64,000 nucleotides of DNA, from NCBI GenBank assembly GCA_008711295.1, contig VUYV01000147.1, positions 1,926,577 to 1,990,576 on the forward strand. Reading direction: 5' to 3'. The stretch's first letter is position 1, and each line of letters starts with the position of its first letter. Shown piece after piece: positions 51,241-64,000 of this stretch. This DNA comes from Anarhynchus alexandrinus (Eukaryota > Chordata > Aves > Charadriiformes > Charadriidae). The translations under genes were made by a program, and so were the position numbers. Below the pieces are notes generated by a model. That model saw only the letters and a list, made by a program, of their open reading frames with translations. It ran no database searches and was not told where the DNA came from.

Positions 51241-51322
51241 TATGTACAGTCAAATGGACAAGGTGAGCAGCCAAGTGTGATGTTCTTTTTCCCCTCAGTA
51301 CCTCATATCCAGGCAGAGTCCC
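51191..51322 (-). CDS. NCOA7: NCOA7 first coding exon (start codon at 51240) with putative 5' UTR
   Basis: The coding part is 51240-51191 and reads [16 protein letters not shown] plus the first two bases of an Arg codon. It matches the mammalian NCOA7 N-terminus ([17 protein letters not shown]). The start has a strong context (A at -3, G at +4). The donor is CTCG|GTAAGG, with the intron starting at 51190 in phase 2. The 5' edge of the exon is inferred: a plausible acceptor, TTATATACAG preceded by a T-rich tract, ends at 51323, so the exon would be 51322-51191 with 82 nt of leader. If so, one or more non-coding exons and the promoter lie further right. The leader contains a minimal upstream ORF (separate entry). 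The coding part is certain; the acceptor is a guess from sequence alone. Confidence 0.9.
51295..51306 (-). promoter_or_regulatory. Three-codon upstream ORF in the putative NCOA7 leader
   Basis: On the minus strand an ATG at 51306 is followed by AGG, TAC and TGA, giving Met-Arg-Tyr-stop, 54 nt before the NCOA7 start codon. It matters only if the exon truly begins at the inferred acceptor (51322). Very short upstream ORFs can lower translation of the main frame; that role is inference here. Confidence 0.35.
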
Positions 51323-54300
51323 CTGTATATAACATTTAAAAACAGGATGTTCATAAATCAACACATCAACATCACCTATGAAAACCAACAGGGTTGTGGA
51401 AATGCAATTGACCCAGTGACAATGCAAAGTAAAACTTTAACCCATCAAGGCTTGCCATGTGATACCCATTTAGTATACAATGAGACAAAAACCAATAAAT
51501 GCACTCAGGCCAATTTCTCTAGCAGAGGAAGAGAGATACTGCAAAGCAGGTAACCCAAAGAACAGTAGCAAGTTTTAAAACCCTGGGAGGATCAAAATCT
51601 TTTGCAAGCTGTTAAATAGTTCATACCAAAACATCTTCCTGCTTTCGAGAGAAGCTTTGGAAATATCCAGTACAAACAATATAACCAGAAAGCCACATAG
51701 TGTTCATTTTATAAAAATTCTGTAAAATAGTGAGACTTAAAGTTTTAAAACAATGTAAAGAAAAAAAGAGCAAGCTATATTCTTTACACAGGTTTGACTG
51801 TTGTGAACAATAAATAAGTTCAAATAAGGATACAGGGAGAAACATGATGGACTTCCTGCTCTCCAGATGAACTGCAGTCACCTTGAGATAGTCAGGACAA
51901 GGGAAGGTTTTGTGAGAAGTTAAAAATAATAAAAAAAAAATTAAAAAAAAAAAAGAAGAGCAGTAACAGTGGCTTATGACATGGAAAACACCACCTCTTT
52001 GCAGAATGCCATACTGAGGCACTTGCAAATCAGAAGTTGGGAATTTCATAACTGCTTGGCAATTACTGCAATTAACAATATGCCACATGAATTGCTTTCC
52101 AAGAATTCTGCCAATGTTTCATCCTCTTCCCCTCTCCAACACACACTCAACCTACCCCAGTGGCTTGTGCACATGCACAAAATAAGTAAACATCTTAAGA
52201 GTTCTTTTAGCAGTATTCCAGATTAAAGTTCAAACCAGAAGTTACTACTAAGCGTTTCAGCCTAATGGGCTGTACGACAAAGAAATGGAAGCCACATAAA
52301 TTATGATTCGCGGCAAAAGAAGAAAATTCCTCTGGGACCTAATCAGTTCCCATTATTTTCTCCTGCATTAAAAGATCATAAACTACAACCTGCCAGATGT
52401 CAGCAAAAGAGATTATGTAGCAGAAGTAGACTAATCTATTTAAAAAGCCCAAGAACATACAATGTTAGATTCTACCAGAAACACTTTCCATAATTTTCTC
52501 TCCATATTTGTGGAGCATCAGTCCACAGCAGTTAAAAGTCCATTGCTTGAAAATGCACTTTTTCTTACTCATTAATTTTGAATACATCCAGTACATCAAA
52601 AAGAATCTAGTCTCTCTGATCTTTATGCATCAGGTAGAGTCTTACAGTAATGGTCACTCTTTAAATGGCAAATTTGCCTATGACATCTTTGGCTTTATAA
52701 AGAGAATACTATTTTATCTCCGCAAGTTAATGCACGTCACAGTCTTCAGCCTGGCCTGAAGAAACCTACATGACAGTAGGTTTTTGAAACCTACATGATA
52801 GGAGCATAACAATAGCATCAAAACAGATTGTCCTGCTCAGATGTCCAGTCTGTAACACATACTTCCTGTGAATTTCAACACATCTTTATTTTCCCTGTTG
52901 GGGCAGGTCCTTAGATCTTCAGAAGATCAGAAAAGGTGGCTTTGTTAGCACTGCATTTAGAGTTACAATAAATCTTTCAAAGCATACAACTACAACCTCT
53001 ACAGCAAACTACAGAGTTCAAAGAAAGAGGAACCACTTTTTCCCCTTTGCCTGCTTTCCCCTCACTACACTCCAAGACAACAGGCCAGAGTCGAGTCTCA
53101 TGTTGACACTGAGAACTACCAAACAACCACAGAGCACTGAGATAATATTAAACCCATGAGGACAACGGGACCCATGGGAATGAGAAGAGGGAAGTAGGGA
53201 AAGCCCCTCTCACCTCACTGAAACATGATCAGCTGCGATGAATGGAGGGAAGTGAGAGCTGTCCTCAGGGCCTCACCTCGCGCAAGGGTCAGCAGCACGC
53301 TACTTCCATTCATTCTCTTCCTCTCCCCTGATCTACCGACCCACCAAGCACCACTGTGCCCTGCTCCAGCATGGTGCTGGCAGATGAAGGGAACGCCACT
53401 GCCCAGAGAGCCAGGAGGAGAAAACTCTGCCTGCCCACAGCCCTGTCCGTCCCAGCGCCAGAGCTCCCAAACACTGCTTCGGCAAAGAGGGGCACAAGAA
53501 GAGAGGAAGTAGGACTTAAGCCTAGACCTAACCGCAGATGCTGCAGATGGTGCCAGCACCAAACCAGCATGGCATTGCTGAGCTCATCAAGTGTAAGGTT
53601 TGCTGTTTGCTTTCATCAACGCTAAACAAAGCTAGCAATGACAACACAGGTATGAAGCCTGTTGTTCCCACATCAACTAAATGCAATTCCAAGTCCTTTC
53701 TCACAGTGAAGGGGAATAAATCAAGAACTTTTTTAAAAAAATAAATATATTCAGAACAGATGGGCACTCAGAAAATTTGAATGTTATCCATAGACCAGAA
53801 GTAACAAAGGCATTCAGGTGTTTTTTTCTTTTGCTAATAAAAATACACAGGGATCTCATACCCAGTCACCAATTAATGAAAATTTTCAAAATAAAATAAT
53901 TTAACACCAGGTCGCACTCTGTTGACTTAAAACTTATTTAGCTCACTTGTTAGAAGAAGCAGAGGTGGTGTTCTAGGAAGGCATATTTAAGGCTGAAAAT
54001 TATACTTCAAAAATATAGTACTAGGAAAAGCAAACTGTTTAGGAGCGCTGACTTCACAAACTGTGAGTTTACTTTTGTTGTTGGGAATTTTTCATGTACT
54101 AGTTTGCTTTAACCACAACAAAAAAAAAAGCCTGAAAGCTAGGAGAATCACAGCGTAACCTGCAGTAGTTGCTACTGAAAACTAGTATTTCTTAAAGGTC
54201 CTTTTCAATTTTTAGTTTTTTAAGCAGTAACAGTACTAAAGCCATGTTTCCTTTACAGGTTGTCACTGACATTTCAAAGTTACATCAAAAAAAGCACACC

Positions 54301-57300
54301 TGCTCTGCACTTTCCCTCTACCTGTCCTTTGATATCTCCCAAGAAAGAAATCCCTGATATTCTTTATTAATATTAACTGCCTAAAATATTAGTAAGGATA
54401 TATGGTTAAAATGAATCTTGGTTTCCTGGTAGCTCCTTGCTGGTAGAGACAAAGACTGAATCAGGCAGACTATTAAAAATATGTAAATATTTGGGGGATT
54501 TTTATATGCTGGGAGACAGACATCTTATTCATATGAGTACAGTCTAAACTTAAATGATGACAAAGATGATTTTATAGGAACTTCAGTCTCAGTTTAACCC
54601 TTTCTACACTGAAATGGAAATAGACAGTGAAAAGCTTATATCACATGTCTACAGCAATGCTAATTCTTTTATTAGGTAATTTCAAGAGGAAAGATATTCC
54701 CGATAGACAAAGAATGCAATTAAATAAGGATGCTCTTAAAAATTTGCCACTCTCCAAATTCAGCCAATGTCAGCACCTAATAATTATATGAAGAAAAGAA
54801 CAAAATACATAAAAACATATTGCACTTTTTGCTGATAGTCCTATTGCTCTGGATTTTTTCATTTATATTAGCATATTTTTGGATATTTGCTTTATCTGTT
54901 TAGGCTTGCTGCCAAGGAGTTTTGGGGATGCTACTGGGAGTTTATAATGAGAGTGGGAACGCTCCAGCAAGGCTACAAAAAAAAAAAAAGTCACAGGAAC
55001 AGACTGAACTCCTGACTCCAGGTATTCACACCACTGCAACTGCCACCACCCTCCCAAGACCTCCAGAAATGCTGCTTCCAGCTCCTGCTGCCCGCTCTGC
55101 CATCTGGCACTGCGGGACAGCAGCCTCCTGTCACGGTACATTCAAAGCAGCACAAGAGAAAGCTGCTCTAAGTGTGAGAACAAACAAAGGGTAAGGGAAC
55201 TGTATTTTTGACAGAAACATTAAAAATAAAGAAATATGTGAACAGAACATCCTAAGTCTTCTAAAGACTTTGATAAATTTATCAAATTCAATTATTTTTC
55301 CTCTCTTTTCCCTCCTTTCTCAGGCACAAAGAATAATACACCTTGCTACTTGCAGTTTAAGTAGTTTACACTTTCATGAGACAACAAAAGAACCTGCTTG
55401 CTGCACTCAGGGGTAAGCACCCAGAAATCCTGTTTGCTGGCTCTAAACATCAACGATCAATCCTCCAACCATGAGCATTACTTTCCAAAATCATGCACAT
55501 GAACAACAGCACATCAAACAGCACTAGCAATACAGAAGCCAATGAAATATTTGATTATTTTTAGAACATTCAATGGACTTGATAGCTTGTCTCTGGCCAT
55601 CTGTGCACACTGCGAGTCCAGGAAAGACATGCAGAGAAAAAAAACCTTTCAAGATCATGCAATTCTCTAGATACATTTTCACAACCCTGCAGAGGAACAT
55701 CTCTCAACCTTTCACGAAGTAGGCAAATGCTGTAATTCCCTACTTTGCAAATGGGGAACTGAACTACATGAAATACCTTTACATGCTCAAATGAGAGCAG
55801 AAGAGGAACATGTACAAGTATCCTCCCACTAGCTTTAATCCAGCCAGCCTCAATAACCAGCAGCAATGAAAATAAGGAAGGAGACTACTTTGACAAAGAG
55901 CCAGTTCTTATTTTCTGTGTAAAATTTAAACTGACAAACTTTGGAGACCGATAGCACAGTCTCACATTTATTTGTCTCTGATGGCACACGCACAGAAATT
56001 AAGTGGAGATCCACAAAAAGAAATAAAAAGCCTAACTCCTCTGAGGATCTAGGTTTAAATTGTACTCTCGGCTTCTTCAGGAAATATGTAAAAAAACTTT
56101 AGGGAAATCAAGTCAAGGGTAGTATCCTGTACCTTAGCAGGAGCCCCACAAGACAAGTAATGGTGGCAGCAACCATACTGTGAAAAAGAAGCAGGGAAGG
56201 TAAGAGGCCTAAACACAAATTTTCTACAGTTAGGAAGACAGAGCAGATTAAGGCAGAAGACTCCCAGTGAGACAGCCAGGCAGACATGGTCATGCCAAGG
56301 ATGTAACAGGGAGACCCCACTGTGCCGAGGGGACAGGATGCTGCCGAGACACATCACGTCGCTCTCACCTGCTCTCTGGTAGAGTATCCCACACAACATT
56401 AGGTTTTTTATTTTTGCTTCTCTATTTTACCTCTGCTCCTGAGACTACAGACAAACACCACACACATCTGCTCATACCACTGCATGCTTCCTTACTCTCA
56501 TCTACTGTAATACAAACATTCAAATGTTGCCATCGGTCATTTTTGGACACGAAGCATTACTAACGATTCTGCTCAGATCTGCAACTCTGCAGCAGAGTGT
56601 CTTCTTATGAAGAAGTCTTCTGGGTACATGTGCCAATTCTGACCCCTAAAAAAATGCAGCATGAGAGATGACAAGAATTACACCAACAACTCAATATTAA
56701 GACCAAAAAAAGGAAAGATATGTACGTAGTACTTCAAGAGCAATACTAAAAATGTCTATCAAGCAGCAGAATAGGAAATTGTAGAATAAATCACAGATAG
56801 AGGGGAAGCATTTTAAGTCTGAAAACTTGAACAGATCAGTTTCAGATCTGAAACTGAACCCTTGAGGGTTGCTATCTGTGCCTCTGGAGAGCCCAAAGCA
56901 GTTTCCAGGGCACTGTGCAGACGCAAATAGATACAAACACACACCAACAAGGTCGCAGCATAGGGTCGTACACACCACCTTTAAGCATAAGGCAACAGAA
57001 ACAGGTTAAACAGAAGAGGAGACGTGTTACAATTTGCTACTGGGTCATACAAATGCATATGATTAAGCTTCACAAGTCAAAGCACTAATATCAACTCTAG
57101 CATTCATTTTAACAGACATCCCATTTTTAAAAACAGGAAGGTGAAAGCACATTAGCACCTTATGAGAAATGCTAAACTTTGCACTATTTCATTAATGCCT
57201 CACTGACTGGACTAACCAGGTTGAGTGTTACTGCTTTTATATTCTGCTAGTGTATTTCATTCGGTGTCATAGTAAAGATAAAAGTTTCAGAATAAACGCT

Positions 57301-60300
57301 CCAGCATCTCAAGATGAAAGGTAACAGAAATGCACAGCCAGCAAAGAGGAGAGTAAGCTACAACTTTTTTAGTCTTTTCTTCAGGCAGAATGACCTAGTT
57401 AAAAGTGAGATTGGAAGCTTTCAGAAAAGCACTAGCACAACCCAACAAAACACAGCACAGACTAATTACATTAAGTTAGATTCAGTAGAATGGACAAAAA
57501 ATTGTTTGTCCTAAAGCTATCTTAAGATAAATATGGAATTATTTTAATACAATTATATAGTCACATTATAATTACCATATAAAGTGTAATGTTATCTCTA
57601 AAACATTAATAAGCTCTATAAATAAGTTCTCAGCCCATCATACATAACTGAAGGGTGCTAAACCAACCTAGGAGAGCTTCTCCACCTCAGTGAAGTTGAG
57701 GCTGATGACTCAAACCTTGCTTAGGTGAACAACCCTTATGTATGCACACAACTACACCGACCTTTAAAGTATTAAGCCTGCCATGTTTCTTGTAACAGGG
57801 GTACACTCTTAAAATCCCCAAATGATTAAAATGCAAAAATTAAGAGACTGAAAATAAATTTGTACGCAGAAGCGGTTTCTGGACTTCTTGTTCAGATTAA
57901 ACACAGACCAGTATCACAATTTCTCTATCTCCAAATGGAGAGAAAGAGAGATTCAATGTGACTAGTGTACCCTGTGGCCTGTCAAGGACATTGAAGATAA
58001 GATCTAGAGATAAGACAGGCAAAGGGAACAAAACCCAGAGGAACTGGGTGCAATGTTTAGGAGCTTATTATCCCCACTACAGAGGTGTAGTAAGCTAACA
58101 GTCCAAGCATTTTCGTTTGCTACTAATACACTAAGAACAGGCCAAGCTTAGATCACCTTCAGCTCCCCAACTGGATCTGCAACAGCCTGTCTACATGAAC
58201 AAAGTTCAAATAAAATAAATGAGAATCAATGTAACAGAAACTATTTGTGATTCAGAAACCAAACAACAATAACAAAACTTGATTAAACTCCAATGGACTC
58301 CCCAGGCGAATTATTCCTACCTGGCTTGGGAGAAGACTTTTACCCACTAACTCAGGCTGTCATGTTTCACACAGAGTAAGGGGAAGCAAAAGAGCTAGCA
58401 GAAATTCCACATTACCGGTGATGGCTGTCAAGAGAGAAAAACATCAAGATTCAATCTTCCCTTATTGGCAGCTGAACATCACCAGATGCATTTTCTATAA
58501 GGAACAATATATTTTACTGTGTAACTCAGCTGCAGTTGCTAGACGGAAACTGGTTAAATAGAAGTGTGAACTATTAACAGGCAGAGCACTATGCCATAAC
58601 AAATGTAGAAGCACAGTGCTGTCTGAAATCAGGCCACTTGGGAAGATTTTAATTTTTAAATCAACAAGAACATTGCTGCAAAAGTTTTAAAATAATTAAC
58701 ACCTTCCTTTTCTTGTATCCCCTGTTTCATCCCACCCCAGTTCAAGTAAGCATCAAGCTCAAGCTTTCTGAACCCTCGCAGCCTTTCACGCTCACATTGT
58801 ACAGGTAGACACAGCATGTGGAGTTTAAATGCCAAATCCTGCATCTTCATGGACTGTTGACAGAAAACACTGGTCTCTGCCTACCAAATACTGTAACAAA
58901 AGGTACAAGGCAGCAGAAAAACATTAGCATTTGGATGAACAGAATGAATTCTGTCGCCACTGAAATACAGAAAACCTCATACATGTAAATAACAGAAACA
59001 CCCAAGAATTTGCAGGGTGCTGGTTCCAGATAATTGGGATTCCAGTAAATTGCAGCTACATTTATTTAAAAAGCTAAGCCTTTCAAACATTCCTCGTCAA
59101 GAATATTGCTTTCATTTTACGGGTGAGAGACTGAGATCCAGAGGACCTTGTGGTCACTCTGCAAAGTTATTACAAAACCACAGATCTGGTAACTGCAAGG
59201 CAAACGGCTTACCCTTTGTGCCTTTCTTTCCTGGGACGCCTGCTTAATGAAACAAAGTCTGTGCTTACGCCACATACTGAGGCATTTCTTTCACTGGTTA
59301 CTTTGCATTTCTGATTTAGATCCTAAACTGATGTACACCATCACAGTCACACCACCACAGAACAAGAGGAGGATGCAGTTTACCATATTCAGAGAGGTAA
59401 GACAGATCTCACTGTTCTCTTACCTCTCCCTGGAGCACACCAGCACACACACAAAGGACTTATGTATGTGCTTAGCAGCATTCAACTAAAACACCAAGTA
59501 CTTGCAGTTTCTAAAAAATAAAAATTGATGAACATTCAACACATCAACTAGCATTTAGACAATGCCCTTAGCACTACCTTGCTGATATGGCAGCTGACAC
59601 CAGCATGTTCCTTGCTCATAACAACTGCTAGTTTCATGATCTGTTTAGAAACATTTGAAAGAAAGCCTGCACATCTGTTTTGACAAAGTCAAAGCATATG
59701 CATACAGATAACCACATCGCTCCTACAGCCAACGAGTTACGGATTCTCTACAGGTTTTTAAGGGACATGACCAAGTCCTCCTTGGATTCCCCTCTCTGAA
59801 CCAAGCAAAGGCACCGAAGCAGCGAACAGAATGTCACTCCATCCTCACCACTTCTACGCAGCAGTGTGTTACGACAGTAAGTCAGGTAGCAAACATAATC
59901 AGCTGACTGCCTTGGTGCCACCTCCATGCCAGGTTAGCAACCAGAACTGCCCTTTGTCCCATACACAGAATGCTGTTAAGGGCTATTGGATCCACAGTGT
60001 CATATATCACATGCTCGGCCATACATCTGAGTTGCTTCTATGAATTAGCTTACACAGGGCTCAAGCAGGATTTGCACTGCCAAATCAGCAGCAGCACTAC
60101 AGACAGATGTACAGCAAACGTCCTTTAGTGATCAAGGGGACCTTGGCCAGCCGAAGTGCCAGGCCAAAGAAACTGGGCTTTCCTTTTGCTCGCCTCTTTC
60201 AGGCTGTTTAAATACTTCCAGGCAGCACACAGCTGCCAGTTTGAAGGATTACTGCCCTTCACCTTCCTCCCATTCACCTACTTCAGCTGTTTGCTTCCAC

Positions 60301-63289
60301 TCCTCCACCCAAAATTACCACACAAATTACCTATAGTAGTCAGCAGAAGGGTCTCTATCTGCAGTTCCCATGCCAGCTCACACCCAGTTCCCACAGGCTC
60401 TGCTGCACACAGCTGAACTGCAAGCACACCCTTACTTCTGCCACAGAAGGTAGACCTGCAGTAGAAAGCTTGGGCTTTCTATCATCGACCTAACTCCTTG
60501 AGCAGCCACGTCGTTCGGTGGGTCTCAGCAACTGCACACTCTGAAAGATGAGTGCTGCCGAGACCTACGGCCAGCAGTCATGAGATGAGAAAGAGACTGC
60601 GAAAGACAAATACGTGTTCCCAGCTTCACAGCAAACTTGCTCTCTCGCTTCTCATCTCTTTTCTCACCAACCCAATAAAGGCCTTTATACCAATGGTAAA
60701 TAAAGTAGAGCCAGAGCAAAAAGAGACAAGTGTTTGAAGAGTCACATAAACCACAAAGATGTGGCTTGATGCTTGGCACAAATACCTGTACCATAAATCA
60801 CAGATGCCATAAATCGCTTTCCACTTACAATTAGTTTAGGTCCCAAAATGGTTAAGCATAAAGTTTGCTTTATATTTGTAAATATTTCCATTGTATTCAA
60901 AGATACTCAGTTAATATGTTCTCAATACTTTACAGAATAAGGCAACAAGAAAGTGTTAAAATATGAATAAACACATCGATCTAACAGGAAGTATTAGAAC
61001 TGGTCACTGTTCTTTAGGTCAAGTACATTTCCAACAATATTCATAATCAAGCTGTGAAAATTATTGGAAACTTTTCTTTAGAAAGTACCCCTCATTTTAA
61101 AGTTTTTCTAAAAAGACCCTCAAATTAACAGCCCACTGACACTACACTGTGAAAGAGTAACATTTAAATACTTCCTCACTTCAAAAAGCAACTCAAGACA
61201 CAAGAGCTACTTGAAGGTAATTTTAAGTTTCAGCTCAACATCCCTTTTTTCAACTGACCCTGACTCATGCAAATTCCAGGCCGTGGCTTTTTCTCTGTCA
61301 CCTACCTCCCAACTGAGAAGCAAAGGAGTTGAGGAGTGGGGGTAGAAAGGAGTCTTACAGTAATGCAATGCAAATGTTTTCCTATCTGAAACACCATTAA
61401 CAGAACCAAAATGCCAGGTTTCCATAGCAACCTTAACTGTGTCACATTGCATACACTGTACATTAAGTAACATATAAAACAGTTTAATTGTAACAGAAAA
61501 TCCTGTACATTTGTAATGTACAAAATTAAGACTGGAAACCTTCATTGTTTATTTTTCAATTCCTTAACCTGCAATATTTATTGCATTAGTCAGTTGACTG
61601 TGACCTTGTACCACACCAGCACACGCAGCTTCACAGGTGCTCAGACGTTGGCAGCATTAGGCGCATTAAAATTACAACGATCAACAATAAATCGTACCCT
61701 TTACCCACTGCATAGTCTGAAGGTTGTTTTAAAAGTAGCCATGTTTCTAATTATTTCCCTCCTCCTTGCAAAATTCCGTTAGGTATTGTGTAACTGAGAA
61801 TGATTTAGTTCTCTTGCTCTTCTGAAACATCCTTAAAACCTTTATTACCATTTTTCCTTCCTCCATCTTTGGATTCCTGTACAACATTACACACAGTTTC
61901 TGGCCTTGTACCGAGTCACCTTGCACTATATACAAAGCAAAAACTTCCCTCTCAAACTGAATTCCCCATAGCACTGTTACATTGACCTACCTAATTAGAT
62001 TGCTTCTAATCTAATAAAGAATTAGAAAGAAAAAGAAACAGAAAAATAAGTTGTTTCTACTTTTCCGTGTTCTAACCATTTGTGCACAGCTGTCTGCTCA
62101 AAATTATTCTGGTAAATAAAGTTAGCAACCTATTTCTATGTATACAGAAAAGACAGAACAACAGAACAGTTCATACAAAACAGCTATATGCTATCCTTTT
62201 TTCAGCATATCTAATCTGGACTTATTTGCTCAACTCTGGATGGGTTCTGTCAGTGAGACAGTTCAGGGTTTAGTTAAAAAAAAAGTTAAACATATGCTTG
62301 AATTAAGGTTGAGTACTGTTGCATAAAAAACAGAAGTGTAGAAATTTTCTGGTAAAACAACAGCAGTATTGTTCAGATTACATTCAGATTACTCAAGTGT
62401 TTTAAACATTATTATTGAGCCAAGGTGCTCTTGTTGAACAGACAGACTGATTTTGAAAGTAAAATTCAAACATCTTACACTGACAGTATCGAAAAAGTAA
62501 CTCTGCATTGCTGAAGCTAAATATTTCTTTTTGCTAGGAAAAAAACCAAAAAACTCTTCACAAAATTTGAACTAATTTTACAAATAGCTTCAATTCCTCC
62601 AGTGCTGCATTTTCACAGAAGCCACCTCAGCCACATCACCAGGCACCGCAACATCTCTACTCATGTACCAAGTGCATTCAGAGGGACAGCTCACTTACTC
62701 CAGTTATGCTTGTAGTACCTAAGGAAACACTGGCAGAATTGGGGCCCACAAATGAAAGCTGCTAATTTTCCATTCACCACAACTTACACCTGACAAAGCT
62801 GCTAATGGCAAGTGTTTCAGATTGCCCAACACATTTCACGCAAAACCTTGTCTTCACTTGTTTACAGCTACATCAAAGTAATTGCTTGCCCTTCCTCAAG
62901 TTCGAAGCCAGCCAAAACAGTTAACATATTAAGGAGTTTTGGGGGTTTTTTGGTCCATGTTAAAGCCTCTTTTTTTTTTTTGAGGGGCTGTAGTGCTTCC
63001 AGTTTTGGTGTTAGAACTTAAAAGTTGGCAGAGAACAATCCACACCTTTTCACAGTTGCTCTGAAAACCTGTCCAAACTGGGTAGAGACCTACACCTTTA
63101 AAAAAATAGGAACAGCAGCTTATACCTACCCCATCTGGATGCATTAGTCATTTGTAGTTAAAAAGGACTGATGCATTACCTGTGAGAAGTGTATTACCCC
63201 AGAGCTAGTTTCATGTTCTTATCAGTAACTATTACAAGACCTAGGATTAAAATGCACACTTCCAATCTCAAACACATGGCTGGGCTAAC
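51323..63289. other. NCOA7 upstream region (5' intron or flank), no gene recognised
   Basis: About 12 kb of AT-rich DNA with only short, unconvincing open frames. If 51322 is a true acceptor, this is intron between non-coding 5' exons and the start-codon exon. I see no CpG island that would mark the main promoter, so it probably lies beyond 64000. A-rich simple sequence occurs at about 51925-51955. Confidence 0.5.
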
Positions 63290-64000
63290 CTTAATGAAGA
63301 GTATACCTCGACTTCAGCAAGGTTTTTGACACTGTCTCCCATAATATCCTCATAGGTACGTTTAGGAAGTGTGGGTTAGACGAGCGGACAATGAGGTGGA
63401 TTGAGAATCAGCTGAATGGCAGAGCTCAGAGGGTTGTGATCAGCGGTGCAGAGTCTAGTTGCAGGCCTGTACCTAGTGATGTTCCCCAGGAGTCAGTTCT
63501 GGGTTCAATCTTGTTCAACATATTCCTCAATGACCCGGATGAGGGAACAGAGTGTATCATCAGCAAACTTGCTTATGACACAAAACTGGGAGGAGTGGCT
63601 GACATACCAGAAGGCTGTGCTGCCATTCAGCGAGACACTGAACATGCTAGAGTGTTGAGCAGAGAAGAACCTAATGAAGTTCAACAAGGGCAAGCGCAGG
63701 GTCTTGCACCTAAGTAGGAATAACCCCATGTACCAGTACAGGTTAGGGGTTGACCTGCTGGAAAGCAGCTCTTCAGAGACGCACCTGGGAGTCCTGGTGG
63801 ACAACAAGATAACCATGAGCCAGCAATGTGCTCTTGTGGCCAAGAAGGACAATGGCATCCTGGGGTGCACTAAAAAAAAGCATGGCCAGCAGGTCGAGGG
63901 AGGTCATCCTCCCCCTCTACTCTGCCCTGGTGAGGCCATATCTGGAGTACTGTGTCCAGTTCTGGGCTCCCCAGTCCAAGAAAGACAAGGAACTACTGGA
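63290..64000 (+). mobile_element. CR1-type LINE, reverse transcriptase region, cut by the window end
   Basis: The plus strand encodes [52 protein letters not shown] and [10 protein letters not shown], then after a frameshift near 63650 [15 protein letters not shown]. This is the palm and thumb part of a CR1-like reverse transcriptase. The FADD catalytic motif is degraded (AYD), and further frameshifts follow, so it is inactive. It runs opposite to the other CR1 copies and to NCOA7. The 3' end is outside the window; the left boundary is approximate. Confidence 0.9.

Overview
The window looks like vertebrate, almost certainly avian, nuclear DNA. Three observations support this. Long AT-rich introns separate short GT-AG exons. 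CR1 LINE fragments with the bird-type ATTCTGTG/ATTCTATG 3' end are interspersed. A split protein-coding gene reads clearly as the bird orthologue of NCOA7, the nuclear receptor coactivator 7 of the OXR1/TLDc family. There is no operon-like coding, CRISPR or prokaryotic signal.

One gene dominates. NCOA7 runs on the minus strand, so transcription goes right to left, and the window holds its 5' coding part. Six coding exons can be defined to the base: 51240-51191 (start codon), 30056-29803, 5962-5883, 5025-4918, 3515-3414 and 1853-1728. They join to 720 nt, exactly 240 codons, with every splice phase compatible. The encoded part is a lysine-rich N-terminus, a conserved [10 protein letters not shown] segment, a LysM domain, a Ser/Pro linker and the beginning of the GRAM-like domain. 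The rest of the protein, including the TLDc domain, lies beyond position 1. Introns 1 and 2 are about 21 and 24 kb; introns 3-5 are 0.9-1.6 kb.

The most interesting signal is in intron 2, only about 0.8 kb upstream of coding exon 3. A CpG-rich block (about 6650-7230) contains, on the gene's strand, an ATG at 6816, a 23-codon open frame and a good donor (CAG|GTATGT) after 6747. The donor leaves phase 1, exactly what coding exon 3 needs. This looks like an alternative promoter and coding first exon. It would give a shorter NCOA7 that lacks the lysine-rich N-terminus but keeps LysM and downstream domains. The paralogue OXR1 has an alternative first exon at the equivalent position.

The remaining sequence is intron or 5' flank. 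It holds CR1 copies at 2618-3115, 18474-19450 and 37489-37836 (all in the sense of the gene), one at about 63290-64000 (opposite sense, cut by the window edge), and a weak old CR1-like piece near 21925. It also holds a fragment resembling a widely dispersed sauropsid repeat near 46041, several microsatellites, a 379-bp assembly gap at 39038-39416 and a single N at 9156. Non-coding 5' exons and the main promoter were not identified and probably lie right of 51322.
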